Notes: a model not told the origin generated them from the letters alone. Numbered from the stretch's first letter, positions 11,885 through 21,143 are shown. The stretch is DNA of 64,000 bases from Azospirillum sp. 412522 (GCF_019805165.1 NZ_RWIJ01000012.1:1-64000); one strand, 5' to 3'. A program made the numbers and translations.

Positions 11885-13204
11885 ATGCCTACCGATACGG
11901 ATACCAGCCTTGCGCGCCGGACGGTGCGCGCCCGTGCCGCCAGATTATCGGCGTTGCTGCTGGGCGGTCTGTTCGTCGGTTTCCTGCTGCTCGTCGTCGT
12001 CTTCATCGAATATCGCCGCGCCATCGACTGGATCGACCACACGCACAAGGTCATCTCCACGGTCGAGGAGTTGCAGTCGACCCTTTCCGACGCCGAATCC
12101 GGCCAGCGCGGATATCTGCTGTCGCTGGACCGCAGCCATCTCGCCTCCTACGAGGAGGGCAGGGAGCGCAGCCAGGCCCTGCTGGACCGCATCGCTTCGC
12201 TGACCGCCGACAACCCGGTGCAGCAGGACAAGGTGAAGGCCCTGCGGGCGCTGACCGCCAACCGGCTGAACCGGATGGCCGAGGTTTTGCGGCAGGCGGA
12301 CGAAGGCGGCGTGGAGCAGGCGCTGGCGACGGTCCGCGAAGGGGCGGCGGCCGGGACGCTGGTCGACATAAGGCGGATGATCGCCACCATGCGGGCGGAG
12401 GAGGGCATGCTGCTCGCAAAGCGCAGCCGCCATGCCACCATTCTCGAGCTCCTGATGATCGCCTACGGGATCGTCTTCGTCACGGTCGCCGGCTGGCTCG
12501 GCTATTCCACCGTCCGCCGGCTGGAGCGGGACTACCGGGCCGAGCGGGCGGAAGGGCAGGCGTTGTCCACGGCGTTGCAGGAGAACAGGGTCCTGCTCGA
12601 CGAGGTCAACCACCGGGTGAAGAACTCCCTGCAGATCGTCGCCAACCTGCTGCGGACCCAGGCGATGAGGCATCGCAGCCCGGAGGTGCGGCAGGAGCTG
12701 CTGGACAGCAGCAGCCGGGTGCTGGCGATCGCGGAGGTTCATCGCCGGCTCTACGGCGAAGGGGCGGTCTACGACACGGTCGAACTGTCGGACCTGATCC
12801 GCAGCATCGCCGAGAACGCCATCCCGCCCGCCGGCACCGGCGAGCCGTCGATGAACATGGCGGTTCAGGCGCCGCTGACGGCGCCGGTCGACACGGCGGT
12901 GCCGGTCGCCCTGATCGTCAACGAATTGCTGACCAACAGCTACAAGCACGCCTTTCCCGACGGGCGCCGCGGCACGGTCAAGGTCGATATGGCGGTGCAG
13001 GGCGGCGAGGTCCGCATCGACGTCGCCGATGACGGCGTTGGCCTGCCCGAGGAGATCGCCAGCAGCGGGGGCGGCTTCGGCTTGAACACGGTCCGCAATC
13101 TTACGAGGCAAATAAGGGGGAGTTTGGAAATCGAACGTTTGACACCGGGGACGCGCTTCCTTTTAACTTTCCCCATAAAGCCGAGATCGCCAACCGAAGC
13201 GTGA
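11885..13204 (+). CDS. Membrane sensor histidine kinase, CHASE3 type, HisKA_2 family
   Basis: The 439-aa inner-membrane kinase begins with a membrane segment at ~residues 24-42. A periplasmic CHASE3-like helical domain follows (SGQRGYLLSLD), with a second membrane segment at ~185-205. The HisKA_2 domain has H243 in LDEVNHRVKNSLQIVANLL. The ATPase domain has N box IVNELLTNSYKHAF and G box DVADDGVGLP. This kinase class usually feeds single-domain or PhyR-type regulators in alphaproteobacterial stress signalling. ATG 11885 was preferred over GTG 11855. The response regulator starts 37 bp downstream and is its probable partner. Confidence 0.88.
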   Translation: MPTDTDTSLARRTVRARAARLSALLLGGLFVGFLLLVVVFIEYRRAIDWIDHTHKVISTVEELQSTLSDAESGQRGYLLSLDRSHLASYEEGRERSQALLDRIASLTADNPVQQDKVKALRALTANRLNRMAEVLRQADEGGVEQALATVREGAAAGTLVDIRRMIATMRAEEGMLLAKRSRHATILELLMIAYGIVFVTVAGWLGYSTVRRLERDYRAERAEGQALSTALQENRVLLDEVNHRVKNSLQIVANLLRTQAMRHRSPEVRQELLDSSSRVLAIAEVHRRLYGEGAVYDTVELSDLIRSIAENAIPPAGTGEPSMNMAVQAPLTAPVDTAVPVALIVNELLTNSYKHAFPDGRRGTVKVDMAVQGGEVRIDVADDGVGLPEEIASSGGGFGLNTVRNLTRQIRGSLEIERLTPGTRFLLTFPIKPRSPTEA

Positions 13205-13241
13205 CGCCTCCGGACATCATGCAGGATTTACAAGAAGAACA

Positions 13242-13640
13242 ATGAAGATATTGATCATAGAAGATGAGTATCTGATCGCCGAGGGCGTGTCCCTGACGCT
13301 CCAGTCCGCCGGCCATGAGGTGACGGGGATCGCCGAGGATCTGCCTTCCGCCGTCGCCCTGGCCGGGCGGGAGAGGCCCGACATGGCCTTCGTCGACATC
13401 AAGCTGGCCAACGGGTCCAATGGCCTGGACGTCGCCCGCGAGCTGAAGGGCATGGGCATCGCCTGCGTCTTCGCCACCGGGAACCCGCCAAACAAGGCGC
13501 AGGCCGGCGGAGTCGGCCTCGGCTACATCTCCAAGCCCTTCTCGCCGCGCGTGCTGGTCCAGACCGCGGCCTTCGTCGCCGGGACGCTGTCCTCCGGCGC
13601 GCCGGCCGCGATGGCGCCCAACGGATTCGTCACCCTGTAA
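13242..13640 (+). CDS. Single-domain response regulator (FAT-GUY-like)
   Basis: This 132-aa receiver has the acidic pair EDE near residue 7, phospho-acceptor D52 in FVDIKL and the conserved Lys in YISKPF. There is no output domain. The alpha4-side segment reads VFATGNPP, resembling the FATG motif of the FAT-GUY receivers linked to the general stress response in alphaproteobacteria, though the aromatic position differs. It directly follows the HisKA_2 kinase gene and probably takes its phosphate. A GA-rich ribosome-binding site precedes the ATG. It is convergent with the nitroreductase gene, with ends 10 bp apart. Confidence 0.87.
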   Translation: MKILIIEDEYLIAEGVSLTLQSAGHEVTGIAEDLPSAVALAGRERPDMAFVDIKLANGSNGLDVARELKGMGIACVFATGNPPNKAQAGGVGLGYISKPFSPRVLVQTAAFVAGTLSSGAPAAMAPNGFVTL

Positions 13641-13650
13641 GCTGTCGCCT

Positions 13651-14337
13651 TCAGAACCCGGTGAAGCGGGTGAACGCCTCGGCCGGTTCGCGCCCGGTCG
13701 GGAAGTTGTTTTCCGGCGCCGACCAGTCGGCGAAGCCCAGCGCCATGCCGCTGGCGATGATCTCCGTATCGGGCAGGTCCAGATGCCGCGCGGTGATGGC
13801 GTGGCGGTAGCAGAAGGCCGCCTGCGGGCAGGTCTCCAGCCCGAAGCCGCGGGCGACGATCATCACGTTCTGCATGAACATGCCGAGGTCGAGCCAGGCG
13901 CCCTTGCCCATGTCGCGGTCGATGGTGAAGAAAAGCCCGACCGGCGCCCCGAAGAACAGCCAGTTGCGGCCATGCTGGCGCGCCATCCGCGCGCGGTCGC
14001 CCTTGCCGATGCCGACCGAGCCGTAGAGCGCCCAGCCGACCGTCCGGCGGCGGCCGAGATAGGGCTCCCGCCAGTTTTCCGGATAGTAGGGATATTCGGG
14101 GACCTCCGGCTCCCCCGCCTCATGGGCGGCCAGCAGTTCCGCCGACAGGGCGTCCCGCGCCGGCCCGGCGATGGCATGGACCTTCCAGGGCTGGATGTTG
14201 GAGCCGCTCGGCGCGCGGGCGGCGAGGTCGAGAATGCGCAGCACCGTCTCCCGCTCCACCGGCGCGGGCAGGAAGGCACGGATGCTGCGCCGGCCGGCGA
14301 CGGCGTCCAGGACGGAGAGGGCGGGGGTGTCGGTCAT
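13651..14337 (-). CDS. Nitroreductase family protein
   Basis: A 228-aa FMN-dependent oxidoreductase of the nitroreductase fold. Visible marks are RRSIRAFLPAPV at the N-terminus (FMN phosphate contact), RAPSGSNIQPWKVHAI, the central helix WLDLGMFMQNVMIVARGFGLETCPQ and the C-terminal GMALGFAD. Length is normal for the PnbA/NfsB-like group. It would reduce nitroaromatics or quinones with NAD(P)H; the natural substrate is unknown. The following OsmC gene lies on the same strand but is separated by a large inverted repeat. Confidence 0.87.
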   Translation of the reverse strand: MTDTPALSVLDAVAGRRSIRAFLPAPVERETVLRILDLAARAPSGSNIQPWKVHAIAGPARDALSAELLAAHEAGEPEVPEYPYYPENWREPYLGRRRTVGWALYGSVGIGKGDRARMARQHGRNWLFFGAPVGLFFTIDRDMGKGAWLDLGMFMQNVMIVARGFGLETCPQAAFCYRHAITARHLDLPDTEIIASGMALGFADWSAPENNFPTGREPAEAFTRFTGF

Positions 14338-14380
14338 GGCGGTACTCTGGCTTTGTATGTTCTTAGAAGCTCTTATCGGT

Positions 14381-14465
14381 CGTCATCCCCGCGAAGGCGG
14401 GGATCCAGGAGACTCCGCTGGTCAGCTCCTGAAAAGGCTGGATTCCCGCCTTCGCGGGAATGACG
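14381..14465. repeat. Large inverted repeat of the dispersed CGTCAT...GCGGG type
   Basis: The left arm (14381-14408) starts CGTCATCCCCGCGAAGG and the right arm (14438-14465) ends CCTTCGCGGGAATGACG. The arms pair nearly perfectly around a 29-nt loop, and each arm is itself a small GC hairpin. This sequence type is a widespread interspersed palindrome in proteobacterial genomes. It sits between the nitroreductase and OsmC genes and could act as a transcription attenuator or mRNA stabiliser. Confidence 0.8.
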
Positions 14466-14496
14466 GCTGAGAGACGAAATCCTAAACTCTCACTGG

Positions 14497-14979
14497 TCAT
14501 CCCCCCCCCTCCACCTCGACCACCGGCTCGTGCCGGACCGGGAAGTTGACGGAGCGGGCGATGAAGCACTTCTCCGCCGCCTCGTGATGCAGGGCCAGCG
14601 CCCTGCCGGCGTCGGATCCGGTCGCCAGCGTCACCCGCGGCCGCAGCAGGACGGCGGTGAACCGGCCGCCGCCGTCGCCTTCCTCCTCCATCACCCCCTC
14701 CGCATCGTCGCGGTAGGCGGTGACCACGATGCCGGCGGCCGAGCAGAGATGCAGGTACCAGAGCTGGTGGCAGGAGGACAGGGCGCCGACCAGCATCTCC
14801 TCCGGGTTCCAGCGCGCCGGATCGCCGCGGAAGGCCGGGTCGGAGGTGGCGGGGATCGCCGGCTTGGTTCCGGCGTTCAGCGCATGGTCGCGGCTGTAGG
14901 CCTTGTAGGCCGAGGTGCCGGTGCCGAGATTGCCGGTCCAGTCGAGCCGGACGGCATAGCGGTGTTCCCTGTGCGCCAT
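14497..14979 (-). CDS. OsmC-like peroxiredoxin family protein
   Basis: A 160-aa OsmC/Ohr-fold protein. The two family cysteines are present: one in LVGALSSCHQLWYLHLC near residue 71 and one in AEKCFIARSVNFPV near residue 138. Such proteins reduce organic hydroperoxides in the cytoplasm using a Cys pair. The N-terminal half carries family residues such as LDWTGN and NPEEMLVGALSSC. It is transcribed toward the nitroreductase and follows an AEC transporter on the same strand by 13 bp, so all three may share a transcript. Confidence 0.87.
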   Translation of the reverse strand: MAHREHRYAVRLDWTGNLGTGTSAYKAYSRDHALNAGTKPAIPATSDPAFRGDPARWNPEEMLVGALSSCHQLWYLHLCSAAGIVVTAYRDDAEGVMEEEGDGGGRFTAVLLRPRVTLATGSDAGRALALHHEAAEKCFIARSVNFPVRHEPVVEVEGGG

Positions 14980-14992
14980 GAACCCCTCCCTT

Positions 14993-15886
14993 CTATTGCA
15001 TCACGAACATCAGAAGCGCCGGCAGGCCGACGAAGGCCATGGCGGTGGAGCCCAGCACCATGCCGGCCACGTCCTCCGGCGCGTTGCCGTAGCGCAGCGC
15101 CCAGAGATAGTTGAAGACGGCCACCGGCATCGAGCTCTGCACCAGGACCACGCCGCGCGCCGCCCCGGTCAGCCCCATCGCCCAGGCGACCAGCAGCCCC
15201 ATGGCGAAGCCGACCGCCAGCCGGAACGCCGACATCGACAGCGCCCGCACCGCGCCGGAAAGCCGCAGCTTCGACAGCGCCACCCCCAGCGAGAACAGCA
15301 TCAGCGGCACCGCGCAGTTGCCCAGCAGCGTGGTGGTGTTGCCGACCCACACCGGCGTCGGCAAGCCGGACAGCTGGATCGCCACCGCCAGCCCCACCGC
15401 GTAGATCGTCGGCGTCCGCGCCATCTGCCCCAGGTCGAAGCGGCCGGCGGCCAGCGCCGGCCCCAGCGTGAACTGGCCGACCGACATCACCGCGTAGAAC
15501 AGCACGGCGAGGCTGAGGCCGTTCTCCCCGAAGGCGAACAGGCAGACCGGCAGCCCCAAATTGCCGGCGTTGGGGAAGGCCATCGCCGGCACATAGACCC
15601 GCAGCGACAGCCCCGACGCCAGCAGGACCGGCACCGACGCCAGCGCGGTCAGCGCCATGCAGAGGGTGGCGGCCAACGCCATTTCCCCCATCACGTCGGC
15701 GGACAGGTGCAGCCGGGTCAGGGCGGAGAAGACCAGGCAGGGCGACGACACGTTGATCGCGAAGGTGGTGATGAAGGCGCTGTCGTAGGGCAGCTTCCCC
15801 CGGGTCCAGCCATAGCCCAGCGCCGCCACCAGGAAAACCGGGGCCAGCACGGCGAACGCATCGGACAGAAGGGCGGAGAGAGGCAT
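14993..15886 (-). CDS. AEC family transporter (auxin efflux carrier/malonate permease type)
   Basis: About 297 aa and strongly hydrophobic, with around ten membrane segments. Family hallmarks are an early LAPVFLVAALGYGWTRG segment and PAMAFPNAGNLGLPVCLFAFG in the middle. These carriers export or import small organic acids; the substrate cannot be told. I chose ATG 15886 so that the first membrane helix begins near residue 6; starts at 15943 or 15967 are in frame but would add a non-conserved leader. It lies just upstream of the OsmC-like gene. Confidence 0.85.
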   Translation of the reverse strand: MPLSALLSDAFAVLAPVFLVAALGYGWTRGKLPYDSAFITTFAINVSSPCLVFSALTRLHLSADVMGEMALAATLCMALTALASVPVLLASGLSLRVYVPAMAFPNAGNLGLPVCLFAFGENGLSLAVLFYAVMSVGQFTLGPALAAGRFDLGQMARTPTIYAVGLAVAIQLSGLPTPVWVGNTTTLLGNCAVPLMLFSLGVALSKLRLSGAVRALSMSAFRLAVGFAMGLLVAWAMGLTGAARGVVLVQSSMPVAVFNYLWALRYGNAPEDVAGMVLGSTAMAFVGLPALLMFVMQ

Positions 15887-16263
15887 GGAGGCTGACGGAA
15901 CCCTGTGCTGCAACCGATGGATGGGCGAATTGTCGGTCACCATGGCGGCAATCCCGTGCGGCGTCATCCCCCCAAGCCCAAGCCGTCACGCAAGGCAGCC
16001 GCGCATTGGGATCCGGTTCCGATCCTCTCCCCGCCTTCGGCGGCGGGGTCGTCCACGGCCTTTCCGAGTCGCAGACATTCGGATGCGGCACCCATGCGGC
16101 ATCGGGGCGCGGCAGGGCCGGACCGACCGTAATCGCGATGACACAGGTCCGACAAATAAGGCATTTTAGTAAGCATTGTCGCAACCCAGTAACGATTTGT
16201 AACGAAGCTTGAGGCATAAGGGGTCACCCACTAGGGTGGAATGGCCTCATTCTGCGGATTCGT
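15887..16263. other. Intergenic region upstream of the cellulose operon
   Basis: About 375 bp between the divergent AEC and bcsA genes. The last ~130 bp before bcsA are unusually AT-rich for this genome (for example AAATAAGGCATTTTAG near 16155), the likely promoter and regulator landing zone. A small CCAC-TAGG-GTGG hairpin lies near 16230. I looked for a c-di-GMP riboswitch consensus and did not find one. Confidence 0.5.
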
Positions 16264-18549
16264 ATGACAACCTCGACCGGCGCCAAGACCGTTGTTCGAC
16301 CACTGAACAATAAGGCGCAGCAATCCAAGCGTCAGCCGAGCCTGAACAGTCGCCGATTCTCACTGCGGTCGATTCTGCTCTGGATTCTATTGTTGCTGTC
16401 GGCGGGTTTGTTTCTTGCGCTGGCGGCCCTCCCCGTTGGAAGATTTGCCAGCGCCGCCATCTCGGTGGCCGTCGTGGCGGCGGCCTTCGTGCTGGGGCGC
16501 TTCGCCCAGCGCTTCTGGCATGCCCGCACGCTGACCGTGCTGCTGCTGGCCTTCGTCACCTTCCGCTATTTCTTCTGGCGGCTGACCGGCACGCTGCCGC
16601 CGGTGGACGATCTGGTGAACTTCGTTCCCGGCGTCACCCTGTTCGCGGCCGAGGCGCTGTCCTTCGTCCTGTTCCTGACTTCGCTGTTCGTCATCATCGA
16701 CCCGCTGACCCGCGAGCCGTCGGAGCCGACGGGCGATCCCGCCTTCTGGCCCAGCGTCGACGTCTACATCCCTTCCTACAACGAGGAGCCGGAGTTGCTG
16801 GAGACGACGCTGGCCGCCGCCGTCTGCATCGACTATCCGCGCGACAAGCTGCACGTCTATCTGCTGGACGACGGCGGCACCGACCAGAAGCTGGCGCACA
16901 GCGACCCCGGGCAGGCCGCCGCGGCTTTGGCCCGGCGAGAGACGCTGACCGCGCTGTGCGAACGGCTGCAGGTCACCTACATGACCCGGCCGCGCAACGA
17001 GCACGCCAAGGCCGGCAACATCAACCACGCCTTCCATAAGACGTCCGGCGACCTGTTGCTGATCCTGGACGCCGACCATGTGCCGACGGTCGGCATCCTG
17101 AAGGCGACGGTCGGCTTCTTCCAGCAGGACCCCGGCCTGTTCCTGGTCCAGACCCCGCATTTCTTCGTCAACCCCGACCCGGTCGAATACAACCTCGGCA
17201 CCTTCGAGCGGATGCCGAGCGAGAACGAGATGTTCTACTACTCGATCCAGCCGGGGCTGGACCGCTGGAACGGCTCCTTCTTCTGCGGGTCGGCGGCCAT
17301 CCTGCGCCGCGTGGCGCTGGAGGAGGTCGGCGGCTTCAGCGGCGACACGGTGACGGAGGATTGCGAGACCGCGCTGGAACTGCATGCGCGCGGCTGGCGC
17401 AGCGTCTACCTGCCACGCCCGCTGATCGCCGGGTTGCAGCCGGAGACCTTCGACAGCTTCATCGCCCAGCGCTCGCGCTGGACCCAGGGCATGATCCAGC
17501 TGTTCCTGCTGAAGAACCCGCTGTTCAAGCGCGGCCTGACCATCTCGCAGCGGCTGTGCTACACCAGCACCATGCTGTACTGGTTCTTCTGGTTCTGGCG
17601 GCCGATCTTCCTGCTGTCGCCGCTGTGCTACGCCCTGTTCGGGCTGGAGATCTACCGCATCAACCTGCCGGACTTCGCCTGCTTCGTCCTGCCGCACGTC
17701 TTCGCCGCCGCCTTCCTGTCGCAGTTCCTGCACGGGCGGATGCGCTGGCCGCTGTTCTCGGAGCTGTACGAGTATCTGCAGTCCTTCCACGTCTCGCGCG
17801 CCGCGCTGGCGACGCTGATCCGGCCGCGCGACCCGGTGTTCAAGGTCACCGCCAAGGGCCAGTCGGTGGAGGAGGACGGCTTCTCGCCGCTCGCCACGCC
17901 GTTCATCGTCACCACGCTGCTGCTGGCCGCCGGACTGGCGGCCTGCGCCTGGCGCTATTCCATCTTCCCGGAACACCGGGCCGCCATCGTCCCGGTGGCG
18001 GTGTGGTGCTCCCTGAGCTTCCTGCTGGCGCTCGGCGGCCTGGCCGTCGTCTACGAGCGCAAGCGCGTCCGCCGGCAGGAACGCTTCACCGTCGACCGCG
18101 CGGCGGTTCTGAAGTTCGAGGACGGGACCAGCGTCGACGTGACGGTCGCCGACGTGTCGGCCGGCGGCGTCGGGCTGCTGGTCGATCCGAAATGGCGCGA
18201 GCTGCTGAGCCGGCCCGACGTGACCCCGGTCATGACCATCACCGCGACGGAGACCGAGGCGGCGACCACCACTGGCGTCCGCTTCTTCCGCATCGAGATG
18301 CGCAACGGCGAGCTGGCGGTCGGCGCCGGATTCGCCCCGCGCGACCGCCAGGACATCGTGGAGATGGCGCGCTTCGTCTTCGGCAACAGCGTCGGCTGGG
18401 ACATCTTCCTCGACCGCAAGCGGGTCGCGGCCCCGACCTTCTTCGGCGGGCTGCTGTTCTTCGCCACGCGGGTGGTGCCGCGGCTCGGGCATGTGCTGCT
18501 GGCCCTGCCGGGCGCGCTGCGCCGCATCCTGACCTTCCAGGCTCCCTGA
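16264..18549 (+). CDS. bcsA: Cellulose synthase catalytic subunit BcsA
   Basis: The 761-aa inner-membrane GT2 synthase polymerises UDP-glucose and extrudes the glucan. N-terminal membrane segments lie at ~35-150. The GT2 core shows D202-D203 (LLDDGG), the DxD motif D269-A-D271, HFFVNPDP, FFCGSAA, the catalytic-base region TED with D366, and Q402-RSRW. C-terminal membrane segments follow. The PilZ domain has R603-xxx-R607 and D630-x-S-x-x-G635, so c-di-GMP activation should be intact. It is the first gene of a five-gene operon. No diguanylate cyclase is in the window, so the activating signal comes from elsewhere. Confidence 0.97.
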   Translation: MTTSTGAKTVVRPLNNKAQQSKRQPSLNSRRFSLRSILLWILLLLSAGLFLALAALPVGRFASAAISVAVVAAAFVLGRFAQRFWHARTLTVLLLAFVTFRYFFWRLTGTLPPVDDLVNFVPGVTLFAAEALSFVLFLTSLFVIIDPLTREPSEPTGDPAFWPSVDVYIPSYNEEPELLETTLAAAVCIDYPRDKLHVYLLDDGGTDQKLAHSDPGQAAAALARRETLTALCERLQVTYMTRPRNEHAKAGNINHAFHKTSGDLLLILDADHVPTVGILKATVGFFQQDPGLFLVQTPHFFVNPDPVEYNLGTFERMPSENEMFYYSIQPGLDRWNGSFFCGSAAILRRVALEEVGGFSGDTVTEDCETALELHARGWRSVYLPRPLIAGLQPETFDSFIAQRSRWTQGMIQLFLLKNPLFKRGLTISQRLCYTSTMLYWFFWFWRPIFLLSPLCYALFGLEIYRINLPDFACFVLPHVFAAAFLSQFLHGRMRWPLFSELYEYLQSFHVSRAALATLIRPRDPVFKVTAKGQSVEEDGFSPLATPFIVTTLLLAAGLAACAWRYSIFPEHRAAIVPVAVWCSLSFLLALGGLAVVYERKRVRRQERFTVDRAAVLKFEDGTSVDVTVADVSAGGVGLLVDPKWRELLSRPDVTPVMTITATETEAATTTGVRFFRIEMRNGELAVGAGFAPRDRQDIVEMARFVFGNSVGWDIFLDRKRVAAPTFFGGLLFFATRVVPRLGHVLLALPGALRRILTFQAP

Positions 18550-18554
18550 CGGCG

Positions 18555-21143
18555 ATGGGAACGGCGATGGCGGGAATGCGCGGCCATACCGGCGGAGGCC
18601 GGAACTTATCGGTGTCGCCGGCCCTGCTGGCGCTGCTGTCCCTGTGGGTCGGCTTGTCGATCGGCTGGGCGGCGCCGGCGCTGGCCGCCGACCGGCGGGT
18701 GATCCCGCTGTCGAACCTGCGCGACGGCCAGCCGGAGGTCACCCTGCATGGCGAGACGGAGACGGTGGCGCTGCGCGCCGTCCTGCCGCCGGTGGTCGGG
18801 CTGACCAGCGCCGTGCTGGCGCTGACCTACGAGAACGGCATCGACATCCTGCCCGAGAAGGGGGCGATGTCGGTCTACATCAACGGCTCGCCGGTGGCCG
18901 ACCTGCCGCTCGCCGCCTTCCGCGGGCCGGTCAACGCTTCCATCACCCTGCCGAGCAACCTGCTCCGCCCCGGCGAGAACCAGATCGTCTTCCAGACCAA
19001 CGCCCAGCACCGCGCCATCTGCACGGTCCGCGGCACCTACGACCTGTGGGCGCGGGTCAATCTGGCAGCCTCCTCGCTGACGCTGCTGTCGGACGGCGGG
19101 GTGCCGGAACCGGACCTCGCCATGATGCGCCAGCTGCTGGCCTCCGCCGACCGCGCGCGCGAACCGCTGGCGATCCTCCATCCCGGCGCCGAGCTCGATG
19201 CCGACCATCTCGGCTGGGGCGCCATGGTGGCTCAGTCCTACGGCCTGCTGCTGGGCGACCAGACGCCGCGGGTGGTGGCGGTGCCGGTGAAGCCCGCCGG
19301 CAACGCCGCGCCCACGCTCGAAAGCCTTCCCCTGCCGGGCGGCAAGAACATCCTGATCGGCACCCGCGACCGCATCGCTTCCCTGCTGGGCGACGCCCGG
19401 GCTGCCGCCATCACCGGTCCGTTCCTGGCTGTCTACCCGCTTCCCGCCGGCAAAGGCGGGAATGGCGGTGCGGAGGGAAGCGGCGCCCTGGGGGGCGGCT
19501 TCGTCGCCGTCGCGTCGGGCCGCACGCAGCAGGAGGTGGACCAGTCGGTGATGCGGCTGGCCGACGTCACCCGGCCGCTGCCGACCCAGAGCGCGATGAT
19601 CGTCACCGACGCGGGGTCGCTGGCCGCCCCGCCGGCCCCGCCGGTGCAGGCGGAGGGGCGCTACCGCCTGTCGGAACTGGGCTTCCAGACGGTCCAGCAC
19701 AGCGGCTACCGCTATACCGGCCAATTCGGCCTGACCCTGCCCGCCGGTTTCGCTCCGGTCAGCGACCGGGCCATCCTGTTCCACGTCAATGGCGCGTTCG
19801 AGGGCAATCTCGGCCCCGGCGCGGTGCTGAACGTCCGGGTGAACGGCAAGTCGGCCGGCGCCATGGAAATCGACAAGCGGTCCAGCGGCATCATCGACAA
19901 TGGCGAGATGCCGCTGCCGATGGCGCTGTTCCGTCCCGGCCCCAACCTGATCGAGCTGGAGGCCGAACTGCCGCCGGCCGGCGGCACCGACTGCGTCTTC
20001 GCGGTGCGGCGCCCGACCTTCACCCTGCTGGACAGCTCCAGCATCGAGATCCCCGGCTTCGCCCGTCTGGTCACGCTGCCGGACCTGGGCGGCTTCGCCA
20101 ACACCGCCTTCCCCTATGGCGGCACCGCCGGGGGCGAGCCGGCACCGCCCTTCGACCTCGTGGTCGTCGGGCGCGATCCCGCCTGGTTCGGCGCCGCCTG
20201 GAGCCTGACCGCCAAGCTGGCGCAGCGGGCGGGCGACCTGATGGCGGTGGTGCCCTACACCGGCTGGGACGGCGCGCCGAACGACAACGCCTTGATCGTC
20301 GGACCGGTGGCGGCGCTGCCGCAGGCCGTCTTCACCTCCGCTCCGCTTCCCGCCGACCGTCTGGCCGGGCTGCTGGAGGCCGGCTCGCTGATTGCCCAGG
20401 CCAAGGCCCGCGGCGAGCCGATGGCCGCCGCGGACCGCCGCGCCCTGGTCGACCGGCTGCGGCTGGGCTGGTCCGGCAACGCCGCCCGTCCGGGTCTGGC
20501 GCGGTCGGCCGTCGTGCCGCAGGGGTTGGGGCAGGGGGTGGGGCAGCCGGTTGGTGTCGCGGGATCGGCGCTGACCGCCGACGGCGGGGCGGCGAACCGC
20601 TGGCAGCGGATGGCCGGCGACGCCAAGGACCAGGGCGGTTCCGGGCGCGGCTGGGTGCCCGACTGGGCGCGGCGGGTGATGGCGGCGGCGGCGCGCTACA
20701 TCAACCACTGGACGGTGGAGGAGGCGCCGGTCGACGTCGTCGCGCTGACCGAGAATGCCGAGACGCTGCCGGAAGCGGCCCTGCTGCAATACCGCTCGCC
20801 GGGCGCCGATCCGCTGACCTGGACGCTGCTGACCGCGGCGGATCCGCGCGCCATCGACCGCGCCATGCGCAGCCTGGGCGAGGCGGGACAGTGGGACAGG
20901 CTGCGCGGCGGCGGGGCGTTGTGGAGCAGCGCCGCGCCGGCCGTCACCACGCTGGAAATGTCGCGTCCCTACCAGATCATTCTCAATCCCTTTGACATCG
21001 GCAACCTGATCCTGATCCTGGCCCGCAACCTGTCGCAGCGGATCGAGCTTCTGTTCGCCCTGCTGCTGGGGACGGCGGTGGTGCTGACGGTCAGCATGCG
21101 CCTGCTGCTGAAGGGCGGCCATCGGGAACGGAGCGGGTCATGA
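18555..21143 (+). CDS. bcsB: Cellulose synthase periplasmic subunit BcsB
   Basis: About 862 aa. A signal peptide (SPALLALLSLWVGLSIGWAA, cleaved near ALA-AD) leads to a large periplasmic part with paired jellyroll/flavodoxin-like domains. A single C-terminal membrane anchor (about 830-850) is preceded by an amphipathic helix (NLILILARNLSQRIELLF). BcsB binds BcsA through this anchor and guides the glucan across the periplasm. ATG 18555 lies 6 bp after the bcsA stop; further in-frame ATGs at 18567 and 18576 are possible. The stop overlaps bcsZ by ATGA. Confidence 0.95.
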   Translation: MGTAMAGMRGHTGGGRNLSVSPALLALLSLWVGLSIGWAAPALAADRRVIPLSNLRDGQPEVTLHGETETVALRAVLPPVVGLTSAVLALTYENGIDILPEKGAMSVYINGSPVADLPLAAFRGPVNASITLPSNLLRPGENQIVFQTNAQHRAICTVRGTYDLWARVNLAASSLTLLSDGGVPEPDLAMMRQLLASADRAREPLAILHPGAELDADHLGWGAMVAQSYGLLLGDQTPRVVAVPVKPAGNAAPTLESLPLPGGKNILIGTRDRIASLLGDARAAAITGPFLAVYPLPAGKGGNGGAEGSGALGGGFVAVASGRTQQEVDQSVMRLADVTRPLPTQSAMIVTDAGSLAAPPAPPVQAEGRYRLSELGFQTVQHSGYRYTGQFGLTLPAGFAPVSDRAILFHVNGAFEGNLGPGAVLNVRVNGKSAGAMEIDKRSSGIIDNGEMPLPMALFRPGPNLIELEAELPPAGGTDCVFAVRRPTFTLLDSSSIEIPGFARLVTLPDLGGFANTAFPYGGTAGGEPAPPFDLVVVGRDPAWFGAAWSLTAKLAQRAGDLMAVVPYTGWDGAPNDNALIVGPVAALPQAVFTSAPLPADRLAGLLEAGSLIAQAKARGEPMAAADRRALVDRLRLGWSGNAARPGLARSAVVPQGLGQGVGQPVGVAGSALTADGGAANRWQRMAGDAKDQGGSGRGWVPDWARRVMAAAARYINHWTVEEAPVDVVALTENAETLPEAALLQYRSPGADPLTWTLLTAADPRAIDRAMRSLGEAGQWDRLRGGGALWSSAAPAVTTLEMSRPYQIILNPFDIGNLILILARNLSQRIELLFALLLGTAVVLTVSMRLLLKGGHRERSGS

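Noticed and set aside
16130-16263. A possible c-di-GMP riboswitch before bcsA
   Set aside because: The short CCAC-TAGG-GTGG hairpin and GGGTCACCC do not build the conserved GEMM core.
19441-19475. CCCGCC-GGCAAA-GGCGGG hairpin inside bcsB as another copy of the 14.4-kb repeat
   Set aside because: It shares only the GC stem, lacks the CGTCAT ends, and encodes an in-frame Gly-rich linker.
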